DNA from: Dyella sp. A6
Lineage (GTDB): Bacteria > Pseudomonadota > Gammaproteobacteria > Xanthomonadales > Rhodanobacteraceae
Assembly: GCF_036320485.1 (NCBI RefSeq)
Contig: NZ_CP132911.1
Coordinates: 248,001 to 312,000, forward strand
Direction: 5' to 3'
DNA: 64,000 nt
Shown in pieces: positions 1-7,386 of the stretch. Every line of letters begins with the position of its first letter. The first letter of the stretch is position 1. The position numbers and the translations under genes were made by a program. The notes below the pieces were generated by a model, which was given only the letters and a program-made list of their open reading frames with translations, ran no database searches and was not told where the DNA came from.

Positions 1-417
1 AATCAGTTTTATGTTCAAGACGAGCTCGCTTCTGGCGATCTTTCGTCTGCGTGGTCTGGGGAAGCGGTCAGCCGGTTGTTGGCGGTTGCACCAGGTGTGG
101 TCGGGGTAGGCACTGCCAGCAACACAGACGTGCCGGTCACCGTCGAAATACATGAAGCTGCTCCGCAAGATGATTCCGCTGCCTTCGATCAAGTCAACGA
201 ATGCACGTTAGTAGTGGCACACGGCCCTTTGGTCATTGCGGGCTGCACGGACTACTTTCCGACCGCCACCCGCATCCAGGCCAAGCCAGGCACGTATAGA
301 GTCAGGGTAAGCTACCTTGGTGTATCCGGCGTTCCCGGCTCTGAAGAGCGGTATCGTCTGCAACTGTGGCCTGCACCTGCTATTGAGCCCACTGTGGTCA
401 AGTCGCGTGCGGCCTAA
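1..417 (+). CDS. Cassette-encoded hypothetical protein, 5' end outside window
   Basis: The frame is open from base 1, so the gene begins before the window; about 138 residues are visible. The C-terminal part has the pattern ...VVAGCTDYFP...PGTYRVRVSYLG...ERYRLQLWP. I associate this with a widespread family of small soluble conserved proteins sometimes annotated as ComJ-like, but I cannot give a function. The stop codon (415-417) lies inside the left end of an attC site, which is typical of integron gene cassettes. Codons are more AT-rich and mixed than in the biosynthetic genes to the right. Identity as a cassette gene is solid from context; the family assignment is weak. Confidence 0.7.
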   Translation, partial: NQFYVQDELASGDLSSAWSGEAVSRLLAVAPGVVGVGTASNTDVPVTVEIHEAAPQDDSAAFDQVNECTLVVAHGPLVIAGCTDYFPTATRIQAKPGTYRVRVSYLGVSGVPGSEERYRLQLWPAPAIEPTVVKSRAA

Positions 418-483
418 CAATTCATCCAAGCCGACCGCCCACTGGCTACGCCAGCGGCCGGCGGCTTAATTCAAGCGTTAGGG
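412..483 (+). repeat. attC recombination site 1
   Basis: It starts with the inverse core GCCTAAC (412-418) and ends with GCGTTAGGG (475-483). The middle is an imperfect inverted repeat centred on a GC-rich stretch with GCGGC near the right end. Five more copies of this layout follow at cassette spacing, which identifies the array as an integron. At 72 bp this is the longest copy. Confidence 0.85.
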
Positions 484-486
484 CTC

Positions 487-981
487 ATGAAGATTACCCT
501 CGCATTCCTTGCAGCAATCCTAGTACCCGTCGGCCTCATGGGCGGTTGGTATCTGGGGGGGCAATTCACTACGTTCAAATCGGACGATCCATATATCTGG
601 GTCCGCACCGGACATTTCTTAATTCTTTGCGCGCTAATCTCGGCAGCCTTCGTACTCGTGCTGGGAATTCCGGCCTACCTTTTGCTTCGGTGGCGTAACG
701 CAGTTCGCTGGTGGTCCACTATAGCCAGTGGTTTCGTCTTGGGTGCGGCTCCAATTGCCATATTTACTTGGCCCCTTCAGTATCCCAAGGGTGCGTCCGC
801 AAGCGTTGATGGCATCGCCACCTTGGTCAACGGCATCCCCACTTTTGAGGGCTGGCTGCAATACTTAGAATCCGTAGCATTCTTCGGTGCTTGCGGTGCG
901 GCCGCCGCTACAACGTTTTGGCTCATCGCACGGAGCCCTAACCACTCGTCCAAGCGGACGCGCGCACCGCGCGCCGCTTAA
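487..981 (+). CDS. Cassette-encoded small integral membrane protein
   Basis: A 164-residue protein with about four hydrophobic segments (near residues 5-25, 42-68, 78-98 and 130-150). It starts 3 bases after the attC1 core, as cassette genes usually do. It has no recognisable family. The last 14 residues (PNHSSKRTRAPRAA) are encoded by the following attC site, because the frame does not stop until 979-981 within the repeat. That tail is basic and probably cytoplasmic. The ATG at 487 is the first usable start in the cassette. Confidence 0.75.
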   Translation: MKITLAFLAAILVPVGLMGGWYLGGQFTTFKSDDPYIWVRTGHFLILCALISAAFVLVLGIPAYLLLRWRNAVRWWSTIASGFVLGAAPIAIFTWPLQYPKGASASVDGIATLVNGIPTFEGWLQYLESVAFFGACGAAAATTFWLIARSPNHSSKRTRAPRAA

Positions 982-995
982 CTCCAGCGTTAGGG
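935..995 (+). repeat. attC recombination site 2
   Basis: About 61 bp running from GCCCTAAC to GTTAGGG, with complementary inner arms either side of a GCGC-rich centre (AAGCGGACGCGCG / CGCGCGCCGCTT). It is nearly identical to the site at 2773-2833, with one changed base in the centre. The upstream membrane-protein gene reads into it. Confidence 0.9.
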
Positions 996-1000
996 CCCAG

Positions 1001-1798
1001 ATGACGCTTCTCAACTTCTTAAAGAAAAAGCCTCCCGCGCTACTGAAGGTCTTCGTGGATGGCGCTCCGTTGTGCACAGTCACAAGTGACAACCTGCCTC
1101 GTGAGCTGACACCGACTGCGGCAGTTCGCCCCGATTCCGAGGTTTTATTCCTTGCGGCCGATGGCACCGAGCACAGACACGCACTTGGTGAAGTCCAAGG
1201 CTGGGCTCACTTGTCTGTGCGCGTGCACGAAAACCGAGCATGCCAGGCGGACTGCGTCATCACTAACTCGCCGCAGTTCGACGCAAACGCCTTTAGTCGG
1301 GGTGAGGCTCTTGGTGTCCGCTTTCAGCCCTTCTTTCTCCCCGGCAGCACCGTTACCAACTCCGAGCTAAAGGGTAAGGGGCTTTTTGCACGCGGCTTGC
1401 ACTTCAGCGGCAGGGTTACCCCCGGCAATATTGTTCTGTCCTGCGAGTGCGACTGCTGTCACCGCAGTTTTCTTATCAAGTCTTATCACGCCGGCTTTAG
1501 CAATTCAGGCTACTTCTATTCGGGTTCTGGCAAGTACACCCTCACGGTGTCCTCGTATCTTGCGGGTGCGCCGTCAGCCCTAGCTGAGCCGGAGCCTGCC
1601 GCGCTGGCCGCACTCGAGGCACGTCTGCCCGACGCACCAGACGGCTCCCGTTTTTCTTACCTAAATCCATTTCGCTGCCCTTATTGCGGCGCTCCGTACA
1701 TCGACTTCGCTGCCCATCCCGAGTCGCGAAGTAGCGAATACTATGGAAACTACTTTGCCGGGTCCGAGCTGCTGAGGTATGAGCCAGCCGAGCCCTAA
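1001..1798 (+). CDS. Cassette-encoded zinc-ribbon-like hypothetical protein
   Basis: A 265-residue protein starting at the ATG 6 bases after the attC2 core. An in-frame extension upstream to 887 would read through the attC and is unlikely. Two cysteine clusters, CECDCCHRSF (near residue 150) and CPYCGAPY (near residue 230), look like the two halves of a zinc ribbon. The stretch between them is rich in Ser/Tyr/Gly (SNSGYFYSGSGKYTL). The N-terminus looks like a compact beta-rich domain (KVFVDGAPLCTVTSDN). No signal peptide or membrane segment is seen. I do not recognise the family. The stop codon lies in attC3. Confidence 0.75.
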   Translation: MTLLNFLKKKPPALLKVFVDGAPLCTVTSDNLPRELTPTAAVRPDSEVLFLAADGTEHRHALGEVQGWAHLSVRVHENRACQADCVITNSPQFDANAFSRGEALGVRFQPFFLPGSTVTNSELKGKGLFARGLHFSGRVTPGNIVLSCECDCCHRSFLIKSYHAGFSNSGYFYSGSGKYTLTVSSYLAGAPSALAEPEPAALAALEARLPDAPDGSRFSYLNPFRCPYCGAPYIDFAAHPESRSSEYYGNYFAGSELLRYEPAEP

Positions 1799-1851
1799 CA
1801 ATTCATCCAAGCGGACACGCTGACGCGTGCCGCTTAACTCAAGCGTTAGAA
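1793..1851 (+). repeat. attC recombination site 3
   Basis: About 59 bp, from CCCTAAC to GCGTTAGAA, with inner arms AAGCGGACACGC / GCGTGCCGCTT. It bounds the zinc-ribbon cassette and the next membrane-protein cassette. Confidence 0.88.
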
Positions 1852-1876
1852 GCCAGTGCAGACTTTTTGGAAAATC

Positions 1877-2287
1877 ATGCGTGCGGTAGTTGTGATAGCT
1901 AGCGCCATCGGCACATTGCTTAATCCACCGCATATGCCTGTCGGCCTCCATTCCCAGTGGCTCATGCCGCTGGCAACACTGTTAGCCTTTCCCGCGTGTG
2001 TCGCCATCGGGTTGGCCATTCTGTTCGCAGCACGTGGCCCAAAGTTGAAGTTCACAACACCTTCTTGGAAGAACAATCCGTTAGATTTCTCTCACCCTGA
2101 ACAGTTCTTCCATCTCGCGGCATTCGTTCTCATGGCGCAAGGCGCTGTACTGTTAGTGCACCAGTTTTGGGCTGGCTCAGGAGTCGGGGCAGGTGCGGTA
2201 GCCGTATTTTCCGCCGGGTATGGCATATGGCTCGGCCTTCGTATACTCGTGCGTGCAAGTCGCTGGCAGTCGCGAAACAGCTTCTAA
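1877..2287 (+). CDS. Cassette-encoded small membrane protein
   Basis: About 136 residues with three or four hydrophobic segments. The middle is soluble (PKLKFTTPSWKNNPLDFSHPEQFFH) and resembles the cytoplasmic linker of small unannotated membrane proteins common in cassette arrays. I chose the ATG at 1877 because a GGA-containing stretch lies about 7 bases upstream. A GTG at 1856, directly after the attC core, would add 7 residues. The stop lies at the left edge of attC4. No function can be assigned. Confidence 0.65.
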   Translation: MRAVVVIASAIGTLLNPPHMPVGLHSQWLMPLATLLAFPACVAIGLAILFAARGPKLKFTTPSWKNNPLDFSHPEQFFHLAAFVLMAQGAVLLVHQFWAGSGVGAGAVAVFSAGYGIWLGLRILVRASRWQSRNSF

Positions 2288-2340
2288 CAAATCACTCAAG
2301 CGGACCCGCTGACGCGGGCCGCTTACCTCAAGCGTTAGGG
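2282..2340 (+). repeat. attC recombination site 4
   Basis: About 59 bp from TTCTAAC to GCGTTAGGG with inner arms AAGCGGACCCGC / GCGGGCCGCTT. The arms are compensated relative to the other sites: the changed bases on each side still pair. That is expected of attC sites recognised as folded single strands. Confidence 0.88.
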
Positions 2341-2347
2341 CACAAGG

Positions 2348-2758
2348 ATGGGAGTCCTAGATCATTCAATCGCAACACTTCGCCTCTTCGGTGACGACCT
2401 CGTCCCCGAGAACATCTCTGCCTTGTTGGGTGCGACCCCGACTGAGTCGTGGCGCAAGGGGCAAGAACTGATCGGCGCATCAACGGGCAATGTGCGTCGC
2501 GCTGCTACAGGCAGCTGGCGGCTCGAGGCAAGTCGCCGTGAGCCGGAGGATCTCGAAGCCCAAGTATTTGAACTTCTCAACCAACTTACGAACGACCTAA
2601 CCGTCTGGAATTCGCTCTCTAGCTACAAGCCGAATCTCTTCTGCGGCATCTTCATGGGTAGTGGCAATGACGGCCTGCCGCTCTCATCAAAAGCTATGCT
2701 TGCTCTCGGCCAAAGGGGCATCGCGCTCGACTTGGATATCTATGATTCCATCGATTAG
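2348..2758 (+). CDS. DUF4279 domain protein (cassette gene)
   Basis: A 136-residue soluble protein. The features ...ATLRLFGDDLVPENISALLG... at the N-terminus and FCGIFMGSGNDGLPLSSKAMLALGQRGIALDLDIYD at the C-terminus match the DUF4279 family as I remember it. That family is common in integron cassettes and is sometimes found beside toxin-type loci, with no established biochemical role. The start is 8 bases after the attC4 core. The stop TAG is followed by a short spacer before attC5, so here the gene does not run into the attC. Confidence 0.8.
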   Translation: MGVLDHSIATLRLFGDDLVPENISALLGATPTESWRKGQELIGASTGNVRRAATGSWRLEASRREPEDLEAQVFELLNQLTNDLTVWNSLSSYKPNLFCGIFMGSGNDGLPLSSKAMLALGQRGIALDLDIYDSID

Positions 2759-2772
2759 GCAGCTAGCGTTGA

Positions 2773-2833
2773 GCCCTAACCACTCGTCCAAGCGGACGCG
2801 CGTACCGCGCGCCGCTTAACTCCAGCGTTAGGT
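2773..2833 (+). repeat. attC recombination site 5
   Basis: About 61 bp from GCCCTAAC to GTTAGGT; almost base-for-base the same as the site at 935-995. Two near-identical attC sites next to unrelated genes suggest that both cassettes were made in the same or a closely related host. Confidence 0.9.
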
Positions 2834-2838
2834 TTTCC

Positions 2839-3228
2839 ATGCACATTGGACGCGCCAAGCTATTCTCTTTCATCTCGATCTGCCTCGTTCTGGCAGGATG
2901 CGGTAACGACCGAGCAGTCATCTGGTCCGCAAAAGCGGCGTCACCCAACGAACAACTCGTTGCTTCCGCCGAAACGACACAGGTTGCTGGTCCTGGTACA
3001 GCCTGGGTTGGCACTTCCGTTTACCTTGGGCAAGCCAACTCCGCTCATTCGCGTCTCATCCTAGGTTTCACCAACGACTCAGCTTACCCAGCGGGCTCAA
3101 CAGCAGTTACATTACGCTGGGTATCCGATTCGCAGCTGGATGTTACGTATAAGCCCGGAACCACAATCGATTTTCAGGCGGTCAAGGCGCTCGGCGTAAC
3201 CATCACCATCGAAAAGCAGGGTACTTAG
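2839..3228 (+). CDS. Cassette-encoded lipoprotein
   Basis: A 129-residue protein with a clear lipoprotein signal: basic start, hydrophobic core and the lipobox LAGC at about residues 18-21, so the mature protein begins with Cys21. The mature part is a small beta-rich domain (VTLRWVSDSQLDVTYKPG) of unknown function. Exported cassette proteins of this size are frequent. The start is 5 bases past the attC5 core. Confidence 0.75.
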   Translation: MHIGRAKLFSFISICLVLAGCGNDRAVIWSAKAASPNEQLVASAETTQVAGPGTAWVGTSVYLGQANSAHSRLILGFTNDSAYPAGSTAVTLRWVSDSQLDVTYKPGTTIDFQAVKALGVTITIEKQGT

Positions 3229-3256
3229 ACTCTATGCGGCCACATACGCACGAAGA

Positions 3257-3316
3257 ACCTAACTCCTCGTTCAAGGCGGACGCGCTGATGCGCGCCGCTT
3301 AACTCCAGCGTTAGGC
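3257..3316 (+). repeat. attC recombination site 6
   Basis: About 60 bp from ACCTAAC to GCGTTAGGC with inner arms GCGGACGCGC / GCGCGCCGC and a slightly longer centre. It is the last intact attC before the insertion sequences. Confidence 0.88.
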
Positions 3317-3320
3317 CCGT

Positions 3321-3614
3321 ATGGACACATCACAGCACTCGCGCCCTTTCTGGATCGGCTTGGTTGCCTCCGCCACCTTCGTACCGGTACTTATGGCGCT
3401 ACTAACAGCTCTCTCATCGGAGAGCATCATGGTCCCGCCGCTGTTGGTCCTGATCATGGGCGTTGTCATTGCCGCGCCCGTGGCGGTGCTCGTTGAACTG
3501 CCTTTGGCTCTTTGGCTCCGAAAAGTGGGCCGCCTCAACGCCACATATCTTTGCCTCGCTGGTGCACTAGTTGGCGCCTTGGCGCTTGGTCTTTACTCGG
3601 CGGTGTCAATCTAG
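3321..3614 (+). CDS. Cassette-encoded membrane protein, probably truncated by IS30 insertion
   Basis: A 97-residue protein with three hydrophobic segments (about residues 11-30, 38-63 and 75-95). It begins 4 bases after the attC6 core. Its stop at 3612-3614 overlaps the 3' end of the IS30-family transposase remnant on the other strand, and no attC follows. The natural C-terminus has therefore probably been replaced by IS sequence. Confidence 0.6.
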   Translation: MDTSQHSRPFWIGLVASATFVPVLMALLTALSSESIMVPPLLVLIMGVVIAAPVAVLVELPLALWLRKVGRLNATYLCLAGALVGALALGLYSAVSI

Positions 3615-4037
3615 AAGTGCACCATCGATGGCATCGGCCAGATCATCTCTGCCCATGGCACGGATGAACATTTCTGCAGGGCAGTGGTAATCGAGAGTGG
3701 CACGTGGCCGGAGGTTCATGCGTCGGGCGATCGCGTCGAGCTGCTTCTGGCTGTAGACCGACAAGTCCGTACCTTTAGGCAGGTATTGGCGCAGCAGGCC
3801 ATTGGTGTTCTCGCAGATGCCGCGTTGCCAAGGGCTACGTGGGTCGGCGAAGTAGATCGCTAATCCAGTGCGCTCCGATAGCGTCCGGTAGAGCGCCATT
3901 TCCTTGCCCTGATCGTAAGTCAGCGTCTGGCGCAGTTCCGGTGGCAGCGGCCGGAATGCGCGGCTGAAGCCTTTCAGCGCATCCTCCGCCGAACACCCCT
4001 CCATCTTCACCAGCTTCAGGAAACGTGTCCGACGATC
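3606..4037 (-). pseudogene. IS30-family transposase, C-terminal remnant
   Basis: The minus strand encodes the last ~143 residues of an IS30-type DDE transposase. The second catalytic Asp is in LTYDQGKEM. The ...PWQRGICENTNGLLRQYLPKG stretch carries the catalytic Glu, and DYHCPAEMF near the end is typical. The N-terminal half, with the helix-turn-helix and first catalytic Asp, is missing. The frame runs straight into the left end of the neighbouring IS3 element at 4038, and no IS30 sequence is visible right of that element. It is a decayed copy cut by the second insertion plus a deletion. Confidence 0.85.
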
Positions 4038-4110
4038 TGTCGACTCCCCGTAATCTTGATCCAGGCATAACTGGAGGTCTCCGGGCAAACTAGCCCCAAG
4101 GAGACCGAAG

Positions 4111-4377
4111 ATGCGCAAGAGCAAGTTCACCGAAAGTCAGATCGTCGCGACGCTGAAGCAGGTCGAAGGCGGTCGGCAGGTCAAAGATGTGTGCCGCGAG
4201 TTGGGCATATCGGACGCCACGTACTACGTGTGGAAGTCCAAGTATGGCGGGATGGAAGCGTCCGACATACAGCGGCTGCGCGACGTCGAGGCGGAGCACG
4301 CCAAGCTCAAGCGGATGTATGCCGAGCTGGCGATGGAGAACCACGCGCTGAAGGATCTGATTGCAAAAAAGTTGTAG
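4111..4377 (+). CDS. IS3-family transposase OrfA
   Basis: 88 residues: an N-terminal helix-turn-helix of the IS3 OrfA type ([27 protein letters not shown]) followed by a leucine-zipper-like coiled coil. The motif [16 protein letters not shown] is typical of the IS407 subgroup. OrfA alone usually acts as a DNA-binding inhibitor. Its 3' end contains the heptamer A AAA AAG at 4365-4371 in the correct phase for programmed -1 frameshifting into orfB. Confidence 0.92.
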   Translation: MRKSKFTESQIVATLKQVEGGRQVKDVCRELGISDATYYVWKSKYGGMEASDIQRLRDVEAEHAKLKRMYAELAMENHALKDLIAKKL

Positions 4378-5219
4378 ACCCGGCGCACAAGCGCCCGCTG
4401 CTGACGTGGTTGATGAATCACTACGGCTGGAGCGAGCGCCGGGCTTGTTCGGCGATGGGCTTGTCGCGATCAACGGCGCGTTACCGCCGCCGACCGGATC
4501 GGGACGAGGAAGTGATTGCGCTGCTCGCTGAACTGGCGGAACGGTTTCCAGAGCGTGGCTTCGGCAAGCTGTTTCAGCTGATTCGACGCCGCGGTCTGGT
4601 GTGGAACCACAAGAGGGTGTGGCGCGTGTATTGCCGGATGCAACTCAATCGCCGCCGACGCGGCAAGAAGCGTGTACCGAACCGGCATCCGATGCCCTTG
4701 GCGGCTGGCGAGCAGATCAACGCTAGTTGGTCGATCGACTTCATGTCCGACGCCCTGTGGGATGGGCGGCGCTTCCGGACGTTCAACGTGATTGACGACT
4801 TCAGTCGCGAAGCACTGGCCATCGAGGTCGACCTCAACCTGCCCGCCACGCGTGTCATCCGCACGCTGGAGCGGATTGCGGCCTGGCGCGGCTATCCGGC
4901 CAAGCTTCGCCTGGACAACGGGCCGGAATTCATCGCACTGGCGCTGGCCGAATGGGCCGAGCGCAAAGGCATCACTCTGGACTTCATCGAGCCCGGCAGG
5001 CCCATGCAAAACGGCTTCATCGAGCGTTTCAACGGCAGCTTCCGCCGTGGCGTGCTCGACATGTACATCTTCCGCACGCTCACCGAAGTACGTGAGCACG
5101 CGGAACGGTGGCTGGCCGACTACAACAACGAGATTCCCCACGACAGCCTCGACGGGCTCACGCCCGTCGAATTCCGACTTCAGAACGACCCGGCAACCTC
5201 TAATTTAGCTTGGCACTGA
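4371..5219 (+). CDS. IS3-family transposase OrfB (made as OrfAB by -1 frameshift)
   Basis: 282 codons in the -1 frame relative to orfA; the fusion OrfAB would be about 369 residues. The rve integrase core is intact. The first Asp is in SIDFMSD, the second in RLDNGPEF, and the Glu is in [12 protein letters not shown], giving a full DDE triad. HTH_21 lies before it ([12 protein letters not shown]). The frame has no stop or indel, so the element could be active. It ends 17 bases before the right inverted repeat finishes. Confidence 0.92.
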   Translation, partial: VVDPAHKRPLLTWLMNHYGWSERRACSAMGLSRSTARYRRRPDRDEEVIALLAELAERFPERGFGKLFQLIRRRGLVWNHKRVWRVYCRMQLNRRRRGKKRVPNRHPMPLAAGEQINASWSIDFMSDALWDGRRFRTFNVIDDFSREALAIEVDLNLPATRVIRTLERIAAWRGYPAKLRLDNGPEFIALALAEWAERKGITLDFIEPGRPMQNGFIERFNGSFRRGVLDMYIFRTLTEVREHAERWLADYNNEIPHDSLDGLTPVEFRLQNDPATSNLAWH

Positions 5220-5383
5220 TTTACGGGGAGTCGACACAGTTATGGCACCGATCACTACGAAAGTGAGCACTCAAGATTGCAGTGGCACTCCTTGTCGCCT
5301 GGCTTGTCGTTAGTGCTCCATTGGCGCAGCATGCGGGCTGATCCATCATTGATGGGATTGGCACCCATCCACAAGGAGGCGGT

Positions 5384-5617
5384 ATGAAGCAGAAAGCAGG
5401 TCTTTTGCTGGGTTTGGTGTTCGGTGTCGCAGGCACCACACTCGGCCTTTACTTTGCGTGGGTCGGCTTTTCTTCAACCCCATACGGTGGGCGGGAGCTC
5501 GGCTTCTTTTGCGGGGCAATGGGCGTGCTTGTCGGGGGCATCTGGGCATGCATCGGAACGGCATCGGGCTGCTGGCAAAAGCACGTCGCTGCTGTGGCAC
5601 CGTCCCGCACGGCCTGA
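5384..5617 (+). CDS. Small membrane protein, relic cassette gene
   Basis: 77 residues with two hydrophobic segments (about residues 5-25 and 42-62), the first containing a GLVFGVAG glycine pattern. A strong ribosome-binding site (AAGGAGG) lies 6-7 bases upstream of the ATG. The stop TGA at 5615-5617 falls inside a degenerate attC-like repeat, just as in the cassettes to the left. I therefore read it as a fixed former cassette right of the IS. The 146 bases between the IS and this gene show nothing I recognise. Confidence 0.6.
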   Translation: MKQKAGLLLGLVFGVAGTTLGLYFAWVGFSSTPYGGRELGFFCGAMGVLVGGIWACIGTASGCWQKHVAAVAPSRTA

Positions 5618-5669
5618 CGACTCATCTAAGCGGATATGCCGACGCATGGTGCTGAACTCCTGCGCCTGG
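5612..5669 (+). repeat. Decayed attC-like site
   Basis: Aligned with the intact sites it keeps CCTGAC, ACTCATCTAAGCGGA, GCTGAACTCC and GCGCCTGG in order at the right spacing. Compare GCCCTAAC, ACTCGTCCAAGCGGA, GCTTAACTCC and GCGTTAGG in the intact copies. The core GTTAG has become GCCTG, so it should no longer recombine. Confidence 0.6.
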
Positions 5670-5688
5670 TGTCTCAGGGGACACTACC

Positions 5689-5991
5689 GTGACTATTGAA
5701 GTAATTTTTTCAGGGCTTGCCGTACTGATCTCTTTTGTATCGGTACTTTTTTCCTGGTTAACCGCAACTCGCGCCAACAAGATCAGTCAGGTCAATACCT
5801 TGATTGCCCTCAGGGCCTACTACCTTGAGGAATCCAGACGCCATACAGCACTCGCCAATGAGCACAGGGCTGATCCGTCGGTGTTCCAGTCATCGGCATG
5901 CTCATCGGAAGCCATGGCAGAGAAAGTGCGGAACATCGATGCACAACTGGCCAAGCATTACCACGAAGCTGTGAAGGTGGAAGGTGCCTGA
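5689..5991 (+). CDS. Single-pass membrane hypothetical protein
   Basis: 100 residues with a GTG start. One N-terminal membrane segment (about residues 5-25) is followed by a hydrophilic helical region with ARAYYLEE-like charge and a Glu/Lys-rich tail. It resembles many unnamed one-TM proteins of around 100 residues near phage or integron regions; no function can be named. It does not end in an attC. Confidence 0.5.
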   Translation: MTIEVIFSGLAVLISFVSVLFSWLTATRANKISQVNTLIALRAYYLEESRRHTALANEHRADPSVFQSSACSSEAMAEKVRNIDAQLAKHYHEAVKVEGA

Positions 5992-6093
5992 TGCTCCGAT
6001 GTCGTTAGCGGCTCTTACGCCGTCTGATCGTTCATCTCGGCCGGTGCACGCAGTGCGCATGGCGTATTCCATGTTCCTTCTGGATTGGCGCGG

Positions 6094-6504
6094 ATGAACG
6101 GTATCAGCCACATCACTTTCATCGTCAAGGACCTCGAACGGATGACGACGTTGCTCTGCAAGGGGCTGGGTGCGCGTGAGGTCTATGACAGTGCGGGCAA
6201 GAACCACTCGTTGTCGCGGGAGAAGTTTTTTGTGCTTGGCGGCGTCTGGATTGCAGCGATGGAGGGCGAGTCGCCCACCAGTCGCTCCTATCAGCATGTC
6301 GCATTTTCAGTGAATGCAGCGGAGCTCCCTGGTTACAGCGCAAGGCTCCAGGCGCTTGGCGTGGAGATCCGCCCGCCACGCGGCCGTATCGAAGGTGAGG
6401 GGCGGTCCCTCTATTTCTATGACTTCGACAACCATCTGTTCGAGCTGCACACGGGCAGTCTTCAGCAACGCCTGGCACGTTACCGTTTGGAGGATGGACA
6501 CTAA
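6094..6504 (+). CDS. fosX: FosX-type fosfomycin resistance hydrolase
   Basis: A 136-residue vicinal-oxygen-chelate protein. The metal ligands expected in the Fos family are present: His6 in GISHITF, His68 in YQHVAF and Glu117 in NHLFELH. Glu43 in LSREKFF corresponds to the general-base Glu of FosX, which opens the fosfomycin epoxide with water. The stretches EGEGRSLYFYDFDNHLFELH and LGVEIRP are FosX-like, while the cysteine and potassium-loop features of FosA/FosB are absent. I chose the ATG at 6094; a TTG at 6085 is also in frame. It stands alone, near an integron, with no close partner gene. Activity is inferred from family resemblance. Confidence 0.85.
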   Translation: MNGISHITFIVKDLERMTTLLCKGLGAREVYDSAGKNHSLSREKFFVLGGVWIAAMEGESPTSRSYQHVAFSVNAAELPGYSARLQALGVEIRPPRGRIEGEGRSLYFYDFDNHLFELHTGSLQQRLARYRLEDGH

Positions 6505-6667
6505 TTTTCGGTCAGTGAATGCATGTCGGACTCTTGCCTTGCGGAGCTGCGCGAACCGCATGCGCGTGGAAGGCTTTCCGACCGGACTGAGCGGGCCGCG
6601 AGTCATCCATTCCATGGCGCGACGCGTGCTGCTTGAGTAGAAAATTTTCTCGAAGAGGACAGTGTGG

Positions 6668-7273
6668 ATGTCGCAGATTGTCGTAAGGCGTGTTGAATCT
6701 CGTTGGCAGGATCGTGTTCGCGACTACAGGGTCATCGTGGACGGTCGGGCGGTTGGTCGCGTAGGCAACGGCGGCGAGATTGCGGTTGCGGTCGAGCCGG
6801 GTACGCATACGGTGCACATGGCTATCGACTGGTGTCGTTCGAAGGCGCTGCAGGTTGATGTAAAGGCAGGTCAGGTCATTCAGCTGGAATGTGGCCCGAA
6901 CGCAAAACCGCTGTTGGCGCTGGTTTATGCCACTGTGCTCTTCCGGCGCTGGATCTGGTTGCATCCGGGGTTCGCCGGTGCCGTACAGTATCCAGGTCAA
7001 ACACAAGACAGGGAGGCGACCATGAAGCAGATCGAAATCAACCGGTGGGCAAGGGCGCGTGCCAGGGGCATGCTGATGTACGTGCTGGTTAGCGGCATCG
7101 TGTCGTTTGGCATACCCATGTTTGTCGTCATGACGTTTGTTTTCCATCATTCGAGGCTGCCGGTGGCTGAGTCTGCCGCGCTCTGGCTTGCCGCGGGAGC
7201 ATGCTATGGATTCGCGACCTGGTTCGTGCAGGAGTTCCGTTATCGCAAGGCGGTTGGTCGGCCTGAGGGCTGA
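6668..7273 (+). CDS. Hypothetical protein: PEGA-like N-terminal domain plus two membrane segments
   Basis: About 201 residues. Residues ~10-75 look like a PEGA/carboxypeptidase-regulatory-like beta domain (YRVIVDGRAVGRVGNGGEIAVAVEPGTHTVHM). A hydrophobic stretch lies near residues 77-100. A second, membrane-spanning pair lies near 137-190 (MLMYVLVSGIVSFGIPMFVV and AALWLAAGACYGFATWF). AGAGGA lies 9-10 bases before the ATG at 6668, which I prefer to the GTG at 6662. It is a stand-alone accessory gene of unknown function. Confidence 0.6.
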   Translation: MSQIVVRRVESRWQDRVRDYRVIVDGRAVGRVGNGGEIAVAVEPGTHTVHMAIDWCRSKALQVDVKAGQVIQLECGPNAKPLLALVYATVLFRRWIWLHPGFAGAVQYPGQTQDREATMKQIEINRWARARARGMLMYVLVSGIVSFGIPMFVVMTFVFHHSRLPVAESAALWLAAGACYGFATWFVQEFRYRKAVGRPEG

Positions 7274-7386
7274 GGCGTGCATGTGGATGGCGATTCTCCG
7301 GTTTCCGAGCCAAAGGGTGGACTGCCATGAACGCTCAGGTCACGTTTCAGACGGATTTCTTCAGAGCGTCGCTTGGGGAGGAGAGC

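Larger units (their letters stand above)
4038..5236 (+). mobile_element. Complete IS3-family (IS407-like) insertion sequence
   Basis: About 1.2 kb bounded by 16-bp perfect terminal inverted repeats, TGTCGACTCCCCGTAA at 4038-4053 and its reverse complement at 5221-5236. It contains two overlapping transposase frames joined by a slippery A6G. The 4 bases outside each end (GATC left, CAGT right) do not match, so no target duplication remains. Together with the missing half of the IS30, this points to a deletion next to the element after insertion. Confidence 0.92.

Noticed and set aside
887..1000. 38-codon in-frame extension of the zinc-ribbon cassette gene
   Set aside because: It lies inside the previous gene and across attC2, while an ATG directly after the core gives a normal cassette start.
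5238..5383. GTTAGTG at about 5309 as an attC or attI core
   Set aside because: Only the 7-mer matches; there is no paired structure and no integrase nearby.
5980..6030. GTTAG near 6004-6008 as a further attC core
   Set aside because: No complementary inner arms or inverse core are found at the required distance.
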